The notes under the pieces were generated by a model. The model was not told the DNA's origin and did no database searches. It saw only the letters and a program-made list of their open reading frames with translations. Shown one piece after another: positions 8,639-17,278 of a DNA stretch of 64,000 nucleotides (position 1 is the first letter of the stretch; the number at the start of each line of letters is the position of its first letter). Position numbers and translations under genes: made by a program. Source of the stretch: Sediminibacterium salmoneum NBRC 103935 (GTDB lineage Bacteria > Bacteroidota > Bacteroidia > Chitinophagales > Chitinophagaceae). The DNA is taken from NCBI RefSeq assembly GCF_000511175.1, contig NZ_KI866530.1:1548919-1612918 (forward strand), written 5' to 3'.

Positions 8639-9436
8639 ATGAAATTAAGTCTGGCATTTTCGCCCTGTCCCAACGATACTTTTATTTTTGATGCACTGGT
8701 CAATCAAAAGATAGACACCCAGGGAATTACATTTGATGTTCACCTGGAAGACGTGCAAACCCTGAATGAATGGGCCATTGCAGGCAAAATGGATTTTTCA
8801 AAAATCAGTTATGGAGTATGGAGTAAGGTAAAGGACAATTACAGTTTACTCAACAGTGGCGGTGCATTGGGCAAGGGAGTAGGTCCTTTGTTGATAACCA
8901 AACCCGCTAAACTACTGGACTATAGTCCTGAAGCCATCAATGAAATGACAATCGCAATTCCCGGAGAAAATACCACCGCGCATTTGTTGTTCAGCCTGGC
9001 GTATCCAAAGGCAAAAAAGAAAGTATTCAAAGTGTTTCATGAAATAGAGAATGCGGTGCTGAATGGAGAAGTAGATGCAGGCGTGATTATTCATGAAAAC
9101 AGATTTACTTTTCAGGCGAAAGGACTTCGAAAAATAATTGACCTGGGAAATTACTGGGAGCAAACCAAGCGATTGCCCATTCCACTGGGCGGTATCATTG
9201 CAAAGAAAACCCTGGATCCCGCAATTGTTAAAACCGTAGATGGCTTAATTAAAAAAAGCATTGAATACGCATTCAGCAATTATCCTTCCGTGTCAGACTA
9301 TGTAGTAGCGCATGCGCAGGAAATGAGCCAGGACGTGATGCGGCAGCATATTGACCTTTATGTAAATAACTATTCTTTAGACCTTGGTGAAGATGGGCTT
9401 GCTGCGGTGAATATTCTAACAGAAAATCAGTTGTAA
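8639..9436 (+). CDS. mqnD: 1,4-dihydroxy-6-naphthoate synthase
   Basis: 265 residues with the characteristic N-terminus LSLAFSPCPNDTFIFDAL and a periplasmic-binding-protein-like fold (FSKISYGVW, GEVDAGVIIHENRFTF, LPIPLGGIIAKK). MqnD converts cyclic dehypoxanthine futalosine to 1,4-dihydroxy-6-naphthoate. Together with mqnB this shows menaquinone is made by the futalosine route. mqnA and mqnC are not in the window. Confidence 0.95.
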   Translation: MKLSLAFSPCPNDTFIFDALVNQKIDTQGITFDVHLEDVQTLNEWAIAGKMDFSKISYGVWSKVKDNYSLLNSGGALGKGVGPLLITKPAKLLDYSPEAINEMTIAIPGENTTAHLLFSLAYPKAKKKVFKVFHEIENAVLNGEVDAGVIIHENRFTFQAKGLRKIIDLGNYWEQTKRLPIPLGGIIAKKTLDPAIVKTVDGLIKKSIEYAFSNYPSVSDYVVAHAQEMSQDVMRQHIDLYVNNYSLDLGEDGLAAVNILTENQL

Positions 9437-9562
9437 TTACTATGTGATAAAATCTTTTTTCCTCGCTGCAATCCTGCTGCGCAGTCTTAAATGCTCGTCG
9501 GTAAAATTTCCTCAGACAGCATACATTCCTTCAAAGCATCTTAAGTGCTGTTCAAAATTATT

Positions 9563-11733
9563 TTAGTAGTTGATTGTCAAGCCCAGGCCGAAGCCCATAT
9601 CACTGTCATAATGAATTCGTAAGCCGGCATTCTTCCCTAGAATATAGCTGGAGGAAACCATGTATTCCTTATCAGAGTTAATCATAAAAGCAGAACGAAT
9701 TCTTTTTGATACCGGTATATCATCTCTGCGTAATTGAACACGTAGGTTACCATCGTGGTATATTTCGGTTTGCAGGGTTACCAGCATGGGTAAAGTATAT
9801 GCAACACCCAAACTTAATTGCACCCGATTATCTTTGGTATTCTTTTGACCGAATATGTTTTTTTCAGCAGGGTGTAATCCTAATTTTCTATATCGCCAGT
9901 CAAAACCAATAAAAGGCATTAGCCACTGCATTCTTCCGATATACCTTCCAATATGCGTTTCAGATTCGTATCCGTGCATATTATTGTATCCCAATCGCCA
10001 CTCTGATCCAATACTCCAACGGGTATTCTGAACCATGATCATGCCGTCATTCCCATTGTTCGCAAAATCATTTTGCGCCATCCAATGAAAGGGATTACTT
10101 TCTTTTTGTAATTGCTTAAAGGCCCAATTTTTATTAGGTAACAATGGGTTATCGGATTGTTTTTCATAACTGAAAACACGATTCATCCCTGCCATCATAT
10201 GATATAAAATATGACAATGAAAAAACCAATCACCTTCTACGTTAGCCTCAAACTCAATCGTATCGGTCTCCATGGGCATAATATCCAACACATTTTTGAG
10301 CGGCGCATAATCCCCCTGCCCATTCAGAATTCTAAAATCGTGTCCATGCAAATGCATAGGATGTCGCATCATTGAATTATTGTACAGGGTTATACGGACC
10401 ACCTCCCCCTTCTTAATTAAAATCTTATCTGATTCAGAAAGTACTTTGTTGTCCATGCTCCATACATAGCGATTCATATTACCTGTTAGTTCAAATTTCA
10501 GTTCTCTTACAGGTGCATTTTGGGGGAAATTGGTTTTAACAGTGGACTTCAGCTTCGTATAATTCAATGTATTTAAATTGCTTTCATCTGCATACATCAC
10601 TGAATTCATATCCATTTTTTGCATACCCATATCCATACCCATCAAATCCATGTCACCATTCATTTTCATCATATCATTCATCATCTGCATACCTTCAAAA
10701 TATTTCAGCTTGGAAAGTGCTTTGGCACTTTTCCTTGTACCATTACCCAGAAAAGCAGATGCAGTCTGAATACGATCTTCTGCTGTAGCCAATAATTCAT
10801 AGGAAAATCCATTTTCCGGAATGGTAACTACAATATCATAGGTTTCAGAAACACCAATAATTAATCTATCCACTTCTACCGGTACCACATCATTACCATC
10901 ATTGGCAACAACAGTAAAGGGGCCACCAGCATAGGAAATCCAAAAGTAGGAGGATGCCCCACCATTTGAAATCCGAAGTCGTACTTTATCACCTGCTTTA
11001 AATTGCGGAAAGCTGGCTGCTCTTTCCCCATTTATCAAAACAGCATCATAATAAATATCAGAAACGTCCATCGCCAACATTCGTTTCCACTCATTATTAA
11101 TTTTAGTTTTAAAATGTCCTTCTCTGATAGCTTCTGCATAACTTTGTGTAGTTCCTTTTTTAATGGCAAACCAATCCGAAGCATTGTGTAACATTCGATG
11201 AACATTTTCAGGCTTGTAATTTGTCCATTCACTTAAAATAACAGGAATTGCAGGCAAATCATCAATTCCTTTTCTGAAAGTGGAATCTGTACTCCGCTTT
11301 TTTAAGACCATAGATCCATACATCCCAATTTGCTCTTGCAATCCACTATGACTATGGTACCAATGGGTCCCATTTTGTATAATCGGAAAACGATACAAAT
11401 GGCTTTGTCCGGGTTCAATAGGCATTTGAGTTAAAAAAGGACCCCATCTTCTTTATTGGGCAAAAACAAACCGTGCCAATGGAGCGATGTAGCTTCTTTT
11501 AATTGGTTATGCACCATTATTTCAGCTGTGTCTCCTTCGGTGAAAGTTAAGGTAGGCATGGGAATTTGACCATTTACAGCAATTGCCCTTTTAGCTTTGC
11601 CTGCGAAAGTAACAAGAGTGTCTTTAACCCATAAATCATACCGCACAACCTTCTGGGCAAAACTGTTTTGTGTGAATACTACATTCAGTATACCTACAAA
11701 AAAAAGCGTCAAAAAAAGCCTATAAAACATCAC
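9563..11733 (-). CDS. Multicopper oxidase with C-terminal barrel-like domain, interrupted by a frameshift
   Basis: Two minus-strand frames form one gene. The first (11733-11431, 100 residues) has a signal peptide and the first copper-oxidase domain up to HWHGLFLPNKEDGV. The second (11425-9563) continues with TQMPIEPGQ and WYHSHSG. One base is missing at 11433-11440, in or next to a run of six A (six T on the coding strand); restoring it gives about 723 residues. Copper ligands are complete: HWHG, HWYHSHSG, HPMHLHGHDF and HCHILYHMMAGM. A Met-rich stretch (roughly residues 250-280 of part two) is typical of CopA-like oxidases. The last ~170 residues look like an outer-membrane beta barrel resembling CopB, ending GFGLGLTINY. 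Last gene of the copper operon. May be translated only by slippage, or the indel may be a read error. Confidence 0.85.
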
Positions 11734-11736
11734 TTA

Positions 11737-12291
11737 TTATTTAAGATTTAGAAAATCCAACGCAACGGATATATATTCCCAGCTCATTTCAATTTTTCCT
11801 CTATCTCCTGAGCTTCTGACAACTTTATAAGTAAGTGCTTCAGTAATATCTTTGTTTAGTGAAGGTTTTACAGCAACCCTGATAACATCATTTTCCACTT
11901 TGTACGCATCGGCCAAATGCATATCCCAATCTTTGCTTAGGATTAAAACCCATTCTTCTTTCCCGGGAATAGTAAAGAAACCGTACTTCCCTTTGGAAAT
12001 ATGCTTACCTGCAATTTGCACATCGCTGGAGAATTCAACCCAGGTAGCCTTATGAGCGCCGGTAGCCCAAACCTGATCATAGGCAACCAGTCCATTCCAA
12101 ATATTTCTGCCTCTTACACTTGGAGAGCCGTAATCAATATGAACATGATTCTTTCCAACCAGCGCCATAGCCGCTTTTCTGGGACTTTTTGATTGCGCTG
12201 CATTGGCTGCTGGCGTTTGATGATTCTCATGCTGAGCAGATGCTACAATCGAAAACAAAAAGACATAAACTGAAATAATTAAAGCTTTCAT
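11737..12291 (-). CDS. DUF2911 family secreted protein
   Basis: 184 residues from MKALIISVYVFLF, a signal peptide ending VASAQ. The conserved DUF2911 core is present: HIDYGSPSVRGRNIWN, VWATGAHKATWVEF and GKYGFFTIPGKEEW. The function of this Bacteroidota-enriched family is not known. The mature N-terminus has a His-rich patch (QHENHQ). It lies 3 bp upstream of the multicopper oxidase and 16 bp downstream of the HMA-MauE gene, so a role in envelope copper handling is a reasonable inference only. Confidence 0.85.
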   Translation of the reverse strand: MKALIISVYVFLFSIVASAQHENHQTPAANAAQSKSPRKAAMALVGKNHVHIDYGSPSVRGRNIWNGLVAYDQVWATGAHKATWVEFSSDVQIAGKHISKGKYGFFTIPGKEEWVLILSKDWDMHLADAYKVENDVIRVAVKPSLNKDITEALTYKVVRSSGDRGKIEMSWEYISVALDFLNLK

Positions 12292-12307
12292 ATCTATATA
12301 TATATTA

Positions 12308-13063
12308 TTAGTTAACAAAATGAATAAAGATCATAATAGCACTCATCACAATCATTAAAAAGTCTTCTATAATCGTAATGGTACTCATGGGCAAATTGAA
12401 CACTGCACCTAAACAAGCACATTTTATTTTGCGCTTATTCAATACAGATTGTAAAACACCCACTACACTAACAGACATTACAATCAATGTGATCAGATTG
12501 GTCATTAACGGATTAAAATTAACTAAAAAAGCAAGCCCCAGCCCTAATTCAATAAACGCGTACCAGTAAGGCCATTGTTTGAACTTTTTGGCAATCAAAT
12601 CATACATGCGATAACTATCAGCAAAACCTTCCAGATTCAATAATTTAAAAAAGGAGAACACCAGAAAAAATCCCGCCATAAAATGTTGCATCCCTTGCAT
12701 CCAGCTAAAAGAACCATTTGAAAACTGTACTAATAAAGTAATAGCAGTTATATAAAAAAACACCATTAAAACCGGCTTATAGGTTTCCCACCAACTTTTC
12801 TTTTCCTCTGTTAATGAATCAGTGGGATAGGTTGAAACGGGATTAGCAAATATGGCAGGCTTTAATTCTGTAATTGAATAGCGAGCGTCTAATGCAGTTT
12901 GCAGCGATTCCAGTGCAACATGCTCCGACATGGTTATTGTTGCCTTTTTTTCTTCTTTAGAAATAACAACAGAAGAGATATGAGGAACTTTCAATATTGC
13001 TGACTGCACTTTTGCCACACAGCTGGAACAGGTCATACCCGTCACCTGATATTCATGTATCAT
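12308..13063 (-). CDS. HMA metal-binding domain fused to MauE-like membrane domain
   Basis: 251 residues. Residues 1-70 are a heavy-metal-associated domain with the Cu(I)-binding motif GMTCSSC (Cys12, Cys15). After a linker come four membrane segments (about 95-245) resembling MauE/DoxX-type proteins, with a conserved CACLG motif near residue 215 that could bind metal or form a disulfide. Probably an inner-membrane copper-handling or redox protein; no activity is established. Operon partners are the AraC regulator upstream and DUF2911/multicopper oxidase downstream. Confidence 0.82.
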   Translation of the reverse strand: MIHEYQVTGMTCSSCVAKVQSAILKVPHISSVVISKEEKKATITMSEHVALESLQTALDARYSITELKPAIFANPVSTYPTDSLTEEKKSWWETYKPVLMVFFYITAITLLVQFSNGSFSWMQGMQHFMAGFFLVFSFFKLLNLEGFADSYRMYDLIAKKFKQWPYWYAFIELGLGLAFLVNFNPLMTNLITLIVMSVSVVGVLQSVLNKRKIKCACLGAVFNLPMSTITIIEDFLMIVMSAIMIFIHFVN

Positions 13064-13155
13064 AGTAGTAAATTTTAGGATACAAATTTCAGCTGAACAA
13101 TGCCTGTCTGCGTTGTAGAATTATAGATAAGATTTGTAAGTTTTATAGTAAGAAA

Positions 13156-13716
13156 CTATAGTTCATCAATATGCTTTCTCATATTGCTCTTCAAATTTTT
13201 AAAATGAGAAGGAGTTAACCCAGTAATTTTTTTGAATTGATTGCTCAAATACCCTACGCTGCTATAATTGAGTGCATAGGCTATTTCACTTAGACTCATT
13301 TCATCATACATGAGCAATTCCTTTACCCTCTCAATTTTCTGCAGAATAAAATACTTTTCAATAGTGACACCTTCTACTTCAGAAAAAAGGTTACTCAATG
13401 TATTGTAATCTGAATTTATTTTTTGTCGTAGGTAGTCAGACAAATTCATTCCTAATTCATTGTTTTTATCATGTACGAGTTCCCTAATGAGGTTCTTTAT
13501 CTGCTCAATCGTCTTACTCTTTTTGTCATTAATTAATTCAAATCCGAAACTTTTTAAATGATCAGCAACCTCCTTCTTCTGCTCTTCATTTATTGACTCA
13601 GCAAGTTCAATTTCGCCTAATTCAATTACTTTAACAGAAAGTCCAAGCTTTTCCAATTCAGTGCGAACAATCAGCTTGCAGCGACCACAAACCATATTTT
13701 TGATATAGATTTTCAA
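13156..13716 (-). CDS. AraC-family regulator with metal-binding-like N-terminus (putative copper sensor)
   Basis: 186 residues from a TTG start (no in-frame ATG precedes it). The first ~65 residues look like an HMA-type ferredoxin fold with NMVCGRC (Cys10, Cys13), as in copper chaperones. The C-terminal ~100 residues are an AraC double helix-turn-helix (MSLSEIAYALNYSSVGYLS, FKKITGLTPSHFK). It heads the copper gene cluster, 92 bp before the HMA-MauE gene. The inferred role is direct sensing of Cu(I) by the N-terminal domain and control of the downstream genes; other thiophilic metals are possible. Confidence 0.8.
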   Translation of the reverse strand: MKIYIKNMVCGRCKLIVRTELEKLGLSVKVIELGEIELAESINEEQKKEVADHLKSFGFELINDKKSKTIEQIKNLIRELVHDKNNELGMNLSDYLRQKINSDYNTLSNLFSEVEGVTIEKYFILQKIERVKELLMYDEMSLSEIAYALNYSSVGYLSNQFKKITGLTPSHFKNLKSNMRKHIDEL

Positions 13717-13791
13717 GCCTGATGTTTTTTTAAAGTTACAGCAATTATAGAATCAGAACTGACAGTTGCATTGAAGAAAGATTTATTTGAT

Positions 13792-13869
13792 TTTGGGCTG
13801 ATATATATAATCTTCTCATTTAAGACTGCTAAGCAGGATTGCAGAGGAGATTATATATATCAGCCCAAA
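13792..13869. repeat. Long inverted repeat with inner hairpin
   Basis: Arms 13792-13817 and 13844-13869 are complementary at 25 of 26 positions, beginning TTTGGGCTGATATATATAAT on the left. The 26-bp loop holds a smaller hairpin, CTGC-taa-GCAG. It begins 5 bp past the photolyase stop and ends about 75 bp before the AraC gene on the minus strand. No clean T tract follows, so besides a terminator it may be a palindromic repeat element or an RNA structure in the AraC leader. Confidence 0.75.
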
Positions 13870-13874
13870 CTTCA

Positions 13875-15191
13875 TTAAGCAGGCTTCAAAGCAGCAGCAA
13901 AAGTTTCAAGAACGCGTTTGCGCGCTACTTCATGCACCACTATCGGCTTAGGATAAGTAAACTCCTGAAACTCAGGCACCCACTTTTTAATGTATTTGAA
14001 TTCCTTATCGAACTTTTCGGTTTGCAGATAGGGATTGAATACCCTGAAATAAGGTGCTGCATCACAACCGCTGCTGGCTGCCCACTGCCATCCCCCATTA
14101 TTTGCTGACAAATCAAAGTCTAATAATTTAGAAGCAAAATAAGCTTCTCCCCAACGCCAATCAATTAATAAATGCTTGGTTAAAAAAGAAGCGACTATCA
14201 TACGGACACGATTGTGCATAAAACCCGTTGTATTCAATTCTCTCATGCCCGCATCCACAATGGGATAGCCTGTTTTACCCTCACACCATTTCTGAAATTC
14301 TTCTTCGTTATTGCGCCATTTAATTTTATCATATTCAGCTTTAAACGCTTGCCCCTTACCCACTTTGGGAAAATGCCAGAGAATCATCTGATAAAAATCC
14401 CTCCAGATTAATTCATTCAGATAGGTTTCATTCAGCCCGGCAGCAATGGTGGCAATCTTACGAATACTCACCGTGCCAAAACGCAGATGCACCCCCATTT
14501 TAGAAGTACCGTTATCCAATGCAGGAAAGTCTCTGTTCTGACTATATTTCTTTACTATTTCCTGGTTCAATTCCTTTGAAGGAAATACCAATTCTACCGA
14601 TTCAAATCCCATGGAGGACAAACTCGGTATGGCCAATGGTGCCTGCTGATAAAAATGCTTGAAATATTTTTCAGTAGGATACGCTTTTAAATAAAAAGGT
14701 TTCAGGGCAGCTTTCCACTTGCGCGAATAAGGCGTAAAAACCGTGTACGGTTTTCCGTCGTCTTTTACCACTTCGCTTTTTTCAAAAATCACCTGGTCTT
14801 TACAGGTGCTGAAGCTGATAGACTTTTGCGCTAAAAAAGACTGTACAGAAGCATCTCTTTCCAAAGCATAGGGTTCATAATCATGATTGGTGAAAACCGT
14901 TCCAATGGAATACTGCTCAACCAGTTTTCCAAAAACTTCCAAAGGCTTTCCGTAAAAAACCTGCATGCTGGAACCCATACCTACCAATGCTGTCTGCATT
15001 TCGGAAATAGCCCCATGAATAAATGCTACACGCTTGTCCTTCTTGTCTTCTAATTGGTCAAGAATATGCTGGTCAAAAATAAAAATGGGTAATACGGGCG
15101 TGCCGGCTTTAAGGGCATGGTATAAAGCGGCATTATCGGAAAGTCGCAGGTCTCTTCTGAACCAGACTATGTTTACGGAAGGCTTCATCAA
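13875..15191 (-). CDS. Deoxyribodipyrimidine photolyase / cryptochrome-family flavoprotein
   Basis: 438 residues. The N-terminal antenna domain opens VNIVWFRRDLRLSDNAALYHAL; the C-terminal FAD domain has RFGTVSIRKI, ELIWRDFYQMILWHFP, the DAGMRELNTTGFMHNRVRM block and DWRWGEAYFASKLLDFD. These are class I CPD photolyase hallmarks, pointing to light-driven repair of pyrimidine dimers. A cryptochrome or (6-4) role cannot be excluded by eye. The second Met (15188) is an equally good start. Confidence 0.92.
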   Translation of the reverse strand: MMKPSVNIVWFRRDLRLSDNAALYHALKAGTPVLPIFIFDQHILDQLEDKKDKRVAFIHGAISEMQTALVGMGSSMQVFYGKPLEVFGKLVEQYSIGTVFTNHDYEPYALERDASVQSFLAQKSISFSTCKDQVIFEKSEVVKDDGKPYTVFTPYSRKWKAALKPFYLKAYPTEKYFKHFYQQAPLAIPSLSSMGFESVELVFPSKELNQEIVKKYSQNRDFPALDNGTSKMGVHLRFGTVSIRKIATIAAGLNETYLNELIWRDFYQMILWHFPKVGKGQAFKAEYDKIKWRNNEEEFQKWCEGKTGYPIVDAGMRELNTTGFMHNRVRMIVASFLTKHLLIDWRWGEAYFASKLLDFDLSANNGGWQWAASSGCDAAPYFRVFNPYLQTEKFDKEFKYIKKWVPEFQEFTYPKPIVVHEVARKRVLETFAAALKPA

Positions 15192-15226
15192 AACGGTTTG
15201 TCATTCAACAGAAAGCACACAAAAAA

Positions 15227-15250
15227 GTTCAAAAGCAATAAGGATTGCTT
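15227..15250 (-). terminator. Weak hairpin terminator candidate after the aminotransferase gene
   Basis: AAGCAAT-aagg-ATTGCTT forms a perfect 7-bp stem; on the minus strand it is followed after a few bases by a run of six T. It lies between the class IV aminotransferase stop (15274) and the photolyase start (15191). Confidence 0.4.
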
Positions 15251-15273
15251 AAAACGCAATACCAATGAAAAAA

Positions 15274-16128
15274 TCACAAATAAAAGAGCGGCTTAATAAT
15301 CTCTCTATAAAGCACCGGCACCAACTGGTGGTCGTAAGAGTTGTTTTCACAATGCTTTACCCATCGCATTCCGTAAATGGCATTGGTTAAAAATATTTCG
15401 GAAGCATTGGCCAGGTCTTCGGGCGTAACAATCCCTTCTTTTATTTCGTATCCTTTTTCACGCAACTGACTCAACACATATTTACGCATGACGCCCCCAA
15501 CCGGACCCTCAGACAAAGCAGGGGTTGTGATCAACCCATTCTGCACCAAAAAAATATTGGCAATGGTAGCATCGGCAATATTTCCCTGCGGATTCAGCAA
15601 CAGTGCGTCATTCAGGTGATTTTCCTTTGCCCACAAAGCCGCCATGGCGTAGCCCAGGTAGTTATTGGTTTTTAATAAAGAAAAATGATCGGCCTGCTTC
15701 ACGGCTTCTTTAAAAACACCAATGGTTAGTCCGTTTTCATTGAGTTTATTATTCGACTCATTCAGATCCCAGCTCTGTATCAACAGATGCGGAAAATGAT
15801 TCTGGGGATCGTAAATACCGCCATCGCCTCTATAAATCGTTACACGGACTCTGGCCAAAGCATGGTGTTGATTTTTTTTCACGAGCTCAGCCACAGCTTC
15901 AAAAATATAATCAGCAGTAAAATAGGAAGGTGGTTTGAACTTTAGTTTTTCCAGTGTGGTCATCAAACGCTCCCGATGCAAGGACTCCAGTAAAACCTTG
16001 CCCCTGCACCATTTCATGGTTTCAAAAAAACCATCTCCATAGCGGAAAGAACGGTTATTCGGCGAAATCAAAAGCTTGTCCTGCTTCAGAACCTTACCAT
16101 CACTAAATAGAAAATGCGCTTCCGCCAT
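15274..16128 (-). CDS. Class IV PLP aminotransferase (branched-chain aminotransferase / ADC lyase-like)
   Basis: 284 residues of the fold-type IV family. FRYGDGFFETMKW is the N-terminal signature, the PLP lysine is Lys153 in LLKTNNYLGYAMA, and the C-terminal half has GNIADATIANIFLV and EGPVGGVMRKYVL. Family members include 4-amino-4-deoxychorismate lyase (PabC), branched-chain aminotransferase and D-amino-acid transaminase. The length and FFET motif favour a PabC-like role in folate synthesis, but this is inference. Divergent from nif3. Confidence 0.82.
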   Translation of the reverse strand: MAEAHFLFSDGKVLKQDKLLISPNNRSFRYGDGFFETMKWCRGKVLLESLHRERLMTTLEKLKFKPPSYFTADYIFEAVAELVKKNQHHALARVRVTIYRGDGGIYDPQNHFPHLLIQSWDLNESNNKLNENGLTIGVFKEAVKQADHFSLLKTNNYLGYAMAALWAKENHLNDALLLNPQGNIADATIANIFLVQNGLITTPALSEGPVGGVMRKYVLSQLREKGYEIKEGIVTPEDLANASEIFLTNAIYGMRWVKHCENNSYDHQLVPVLYREIIKPLFYL

Positions 16129-16154
16129 AATGCGAATCTAGTTAAATTCGTCTC

Positions 16155-17256
16155 ATGAAAATACTTCAAATCATCAGGGAACTCGAAAGCTTTGCTCCAC
16201 TTGCTTATCAGGAATCTTATGATAATGCAGGGCTTATCACGGGCAATGCGCAGTGGGAATGCACTGGTGCTTTATGTACGCTAGATGCAACCCTGGAAGT
16301 ACTGATGGAAGCAAAAGAAAAGAAGGCAAATCTGGTGGTGGCCCATCATCCTATTGTGTTTAAAGGATTAACCAAAATAACGGGTAAGAACTATGTAGAA
16401 GAAGCCATTATTTATGCCATCAAGAATGATATTGCCATTTATGCCATACATACCAATTTAGACAATGTATGGGGCGGCGTGAACTCTGTGATAGCAGAAA
16501 AAATAGGATTGGTCAATTGTTGCATCCTGCAACCCAAAACCTCCATCCTTACCAAACTCATCACTTTTGTTCCCACTCCTCAACTGGCGCAGGTGCAGGA
16601 AGCTTTGTTTGCTGCCGGGGCTGGCCATATTGGGGAGTACTCGGAAACCAGTTTTCGTTCTGAGGGGATTGGGACTTTCCGTGGATCGGAGCTCTCTAAC
16701 CCTACCATTGGTACTCCGGGAATCCGGGAATCGGTGGCCGAAACCCGACTTGAAGTTATTTTACCCAGCTACCTGGAGTTGCAGGTTGTGGCTGCCCTGA
16801 AAGCCGCCCACCCCTACGAGGAAGTGGCGTATGACCTGGTGCCATTAAGAAATGCCAACCGAAGAGTGGGGTCTGGCATCGTCGGACAGTTGCCATCCCC
16901 CATGGAAGAAAAAGCCTTTTTTAGCCATATTTCACAGGTTTTTGGCCTAAAATTGGTCAAACACACCCCTTTTCTGGGCAAAAACCTCAAAAAAGTTGCA
17001 CTGTGTGGAGGAGCCGGTAGCTTCCTGATCAGGGATGCCATTGCGGCTGGTGCCGACTGCTACATCAGTGCAGACATCAAGTACCATGAGTTTTTTCGAC
17101 GCAGACAAAAAGCTGGTTCTTGCCGATATTGGGCACTGGGAAAGTGAACAATATACGATTGACCTCCTTTTTTCGCTAATAACCGCTAAATTCCCTAACT
17201 TTGCCGTCCTTAAAACCACCGTACAGACAAATCCTGTACGTTATTTTTTAGGATAA
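16155..17256 (+). CDS. Nif3-like dinuclear metal-centre protein, frameshifted near the 3' end
   Basis: The open frame from 16155 matches the Nif3/YbgI family: YDNAGLITG, VVAHHPIVFKGL and AIYAIHTNLDN as metal-ligand blocks, a central PII-like insert, and CGGAGSFLIRDAIAAGADCY. It stops early at 17147, after KYHEFF becomes RRRQ. Reading on in the +1 frame gives the normal ending DADKKLVLADIGHWESEQ to 17256. One extra T in the six-T run at 17091-17096 explains this; corrected length is about 366 residues. The lost tail includes a conserved metal ligand region (GHWESE). Function is unproven; hexameric metal-dependent hydrolase activity has been suggested for the family. Confidence 0.9.
17196..17203 (+). 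promoter_or_regulatory. -7 promoter element for the zinc-ribbon gene
   Basis: TAACTTTG matches TAnnTTTG and lies inside the nif3 tail, giving a leader of about 65-70 nt for the gene at 17279. The -33 region (TTTCG near 17171) is only weakly like TTG. Confidence 0.4.
17220..17249 (+). terminator. Hairpin with T tract at the nif3 stop region
   Basis: Perfect 7-bp stem CGTACAG / CTGTACG with a 7-nt loop, followed by TTATTTTTT. It overlaps the last codons of nif3 in the corrected frame. It can act as an intrinsic terminator for nif3, or as an attenuator in the leader of the downstream zinc-ribbon gene if the internal promoter is used. Confidence 0.6.
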
Positions 17257-17278
17257 ACTTTATAACTACCAACACGAT

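Noticed and set aside
11431..11442. Programmed -1 ribosomal frameshift in the multicopper oxidase
   Set aside because: The run lacks a canonical X-XXY-YYZ heptamer in the right phase and no downstream pseudoknot is evident; kept only as a possibility beside read error.
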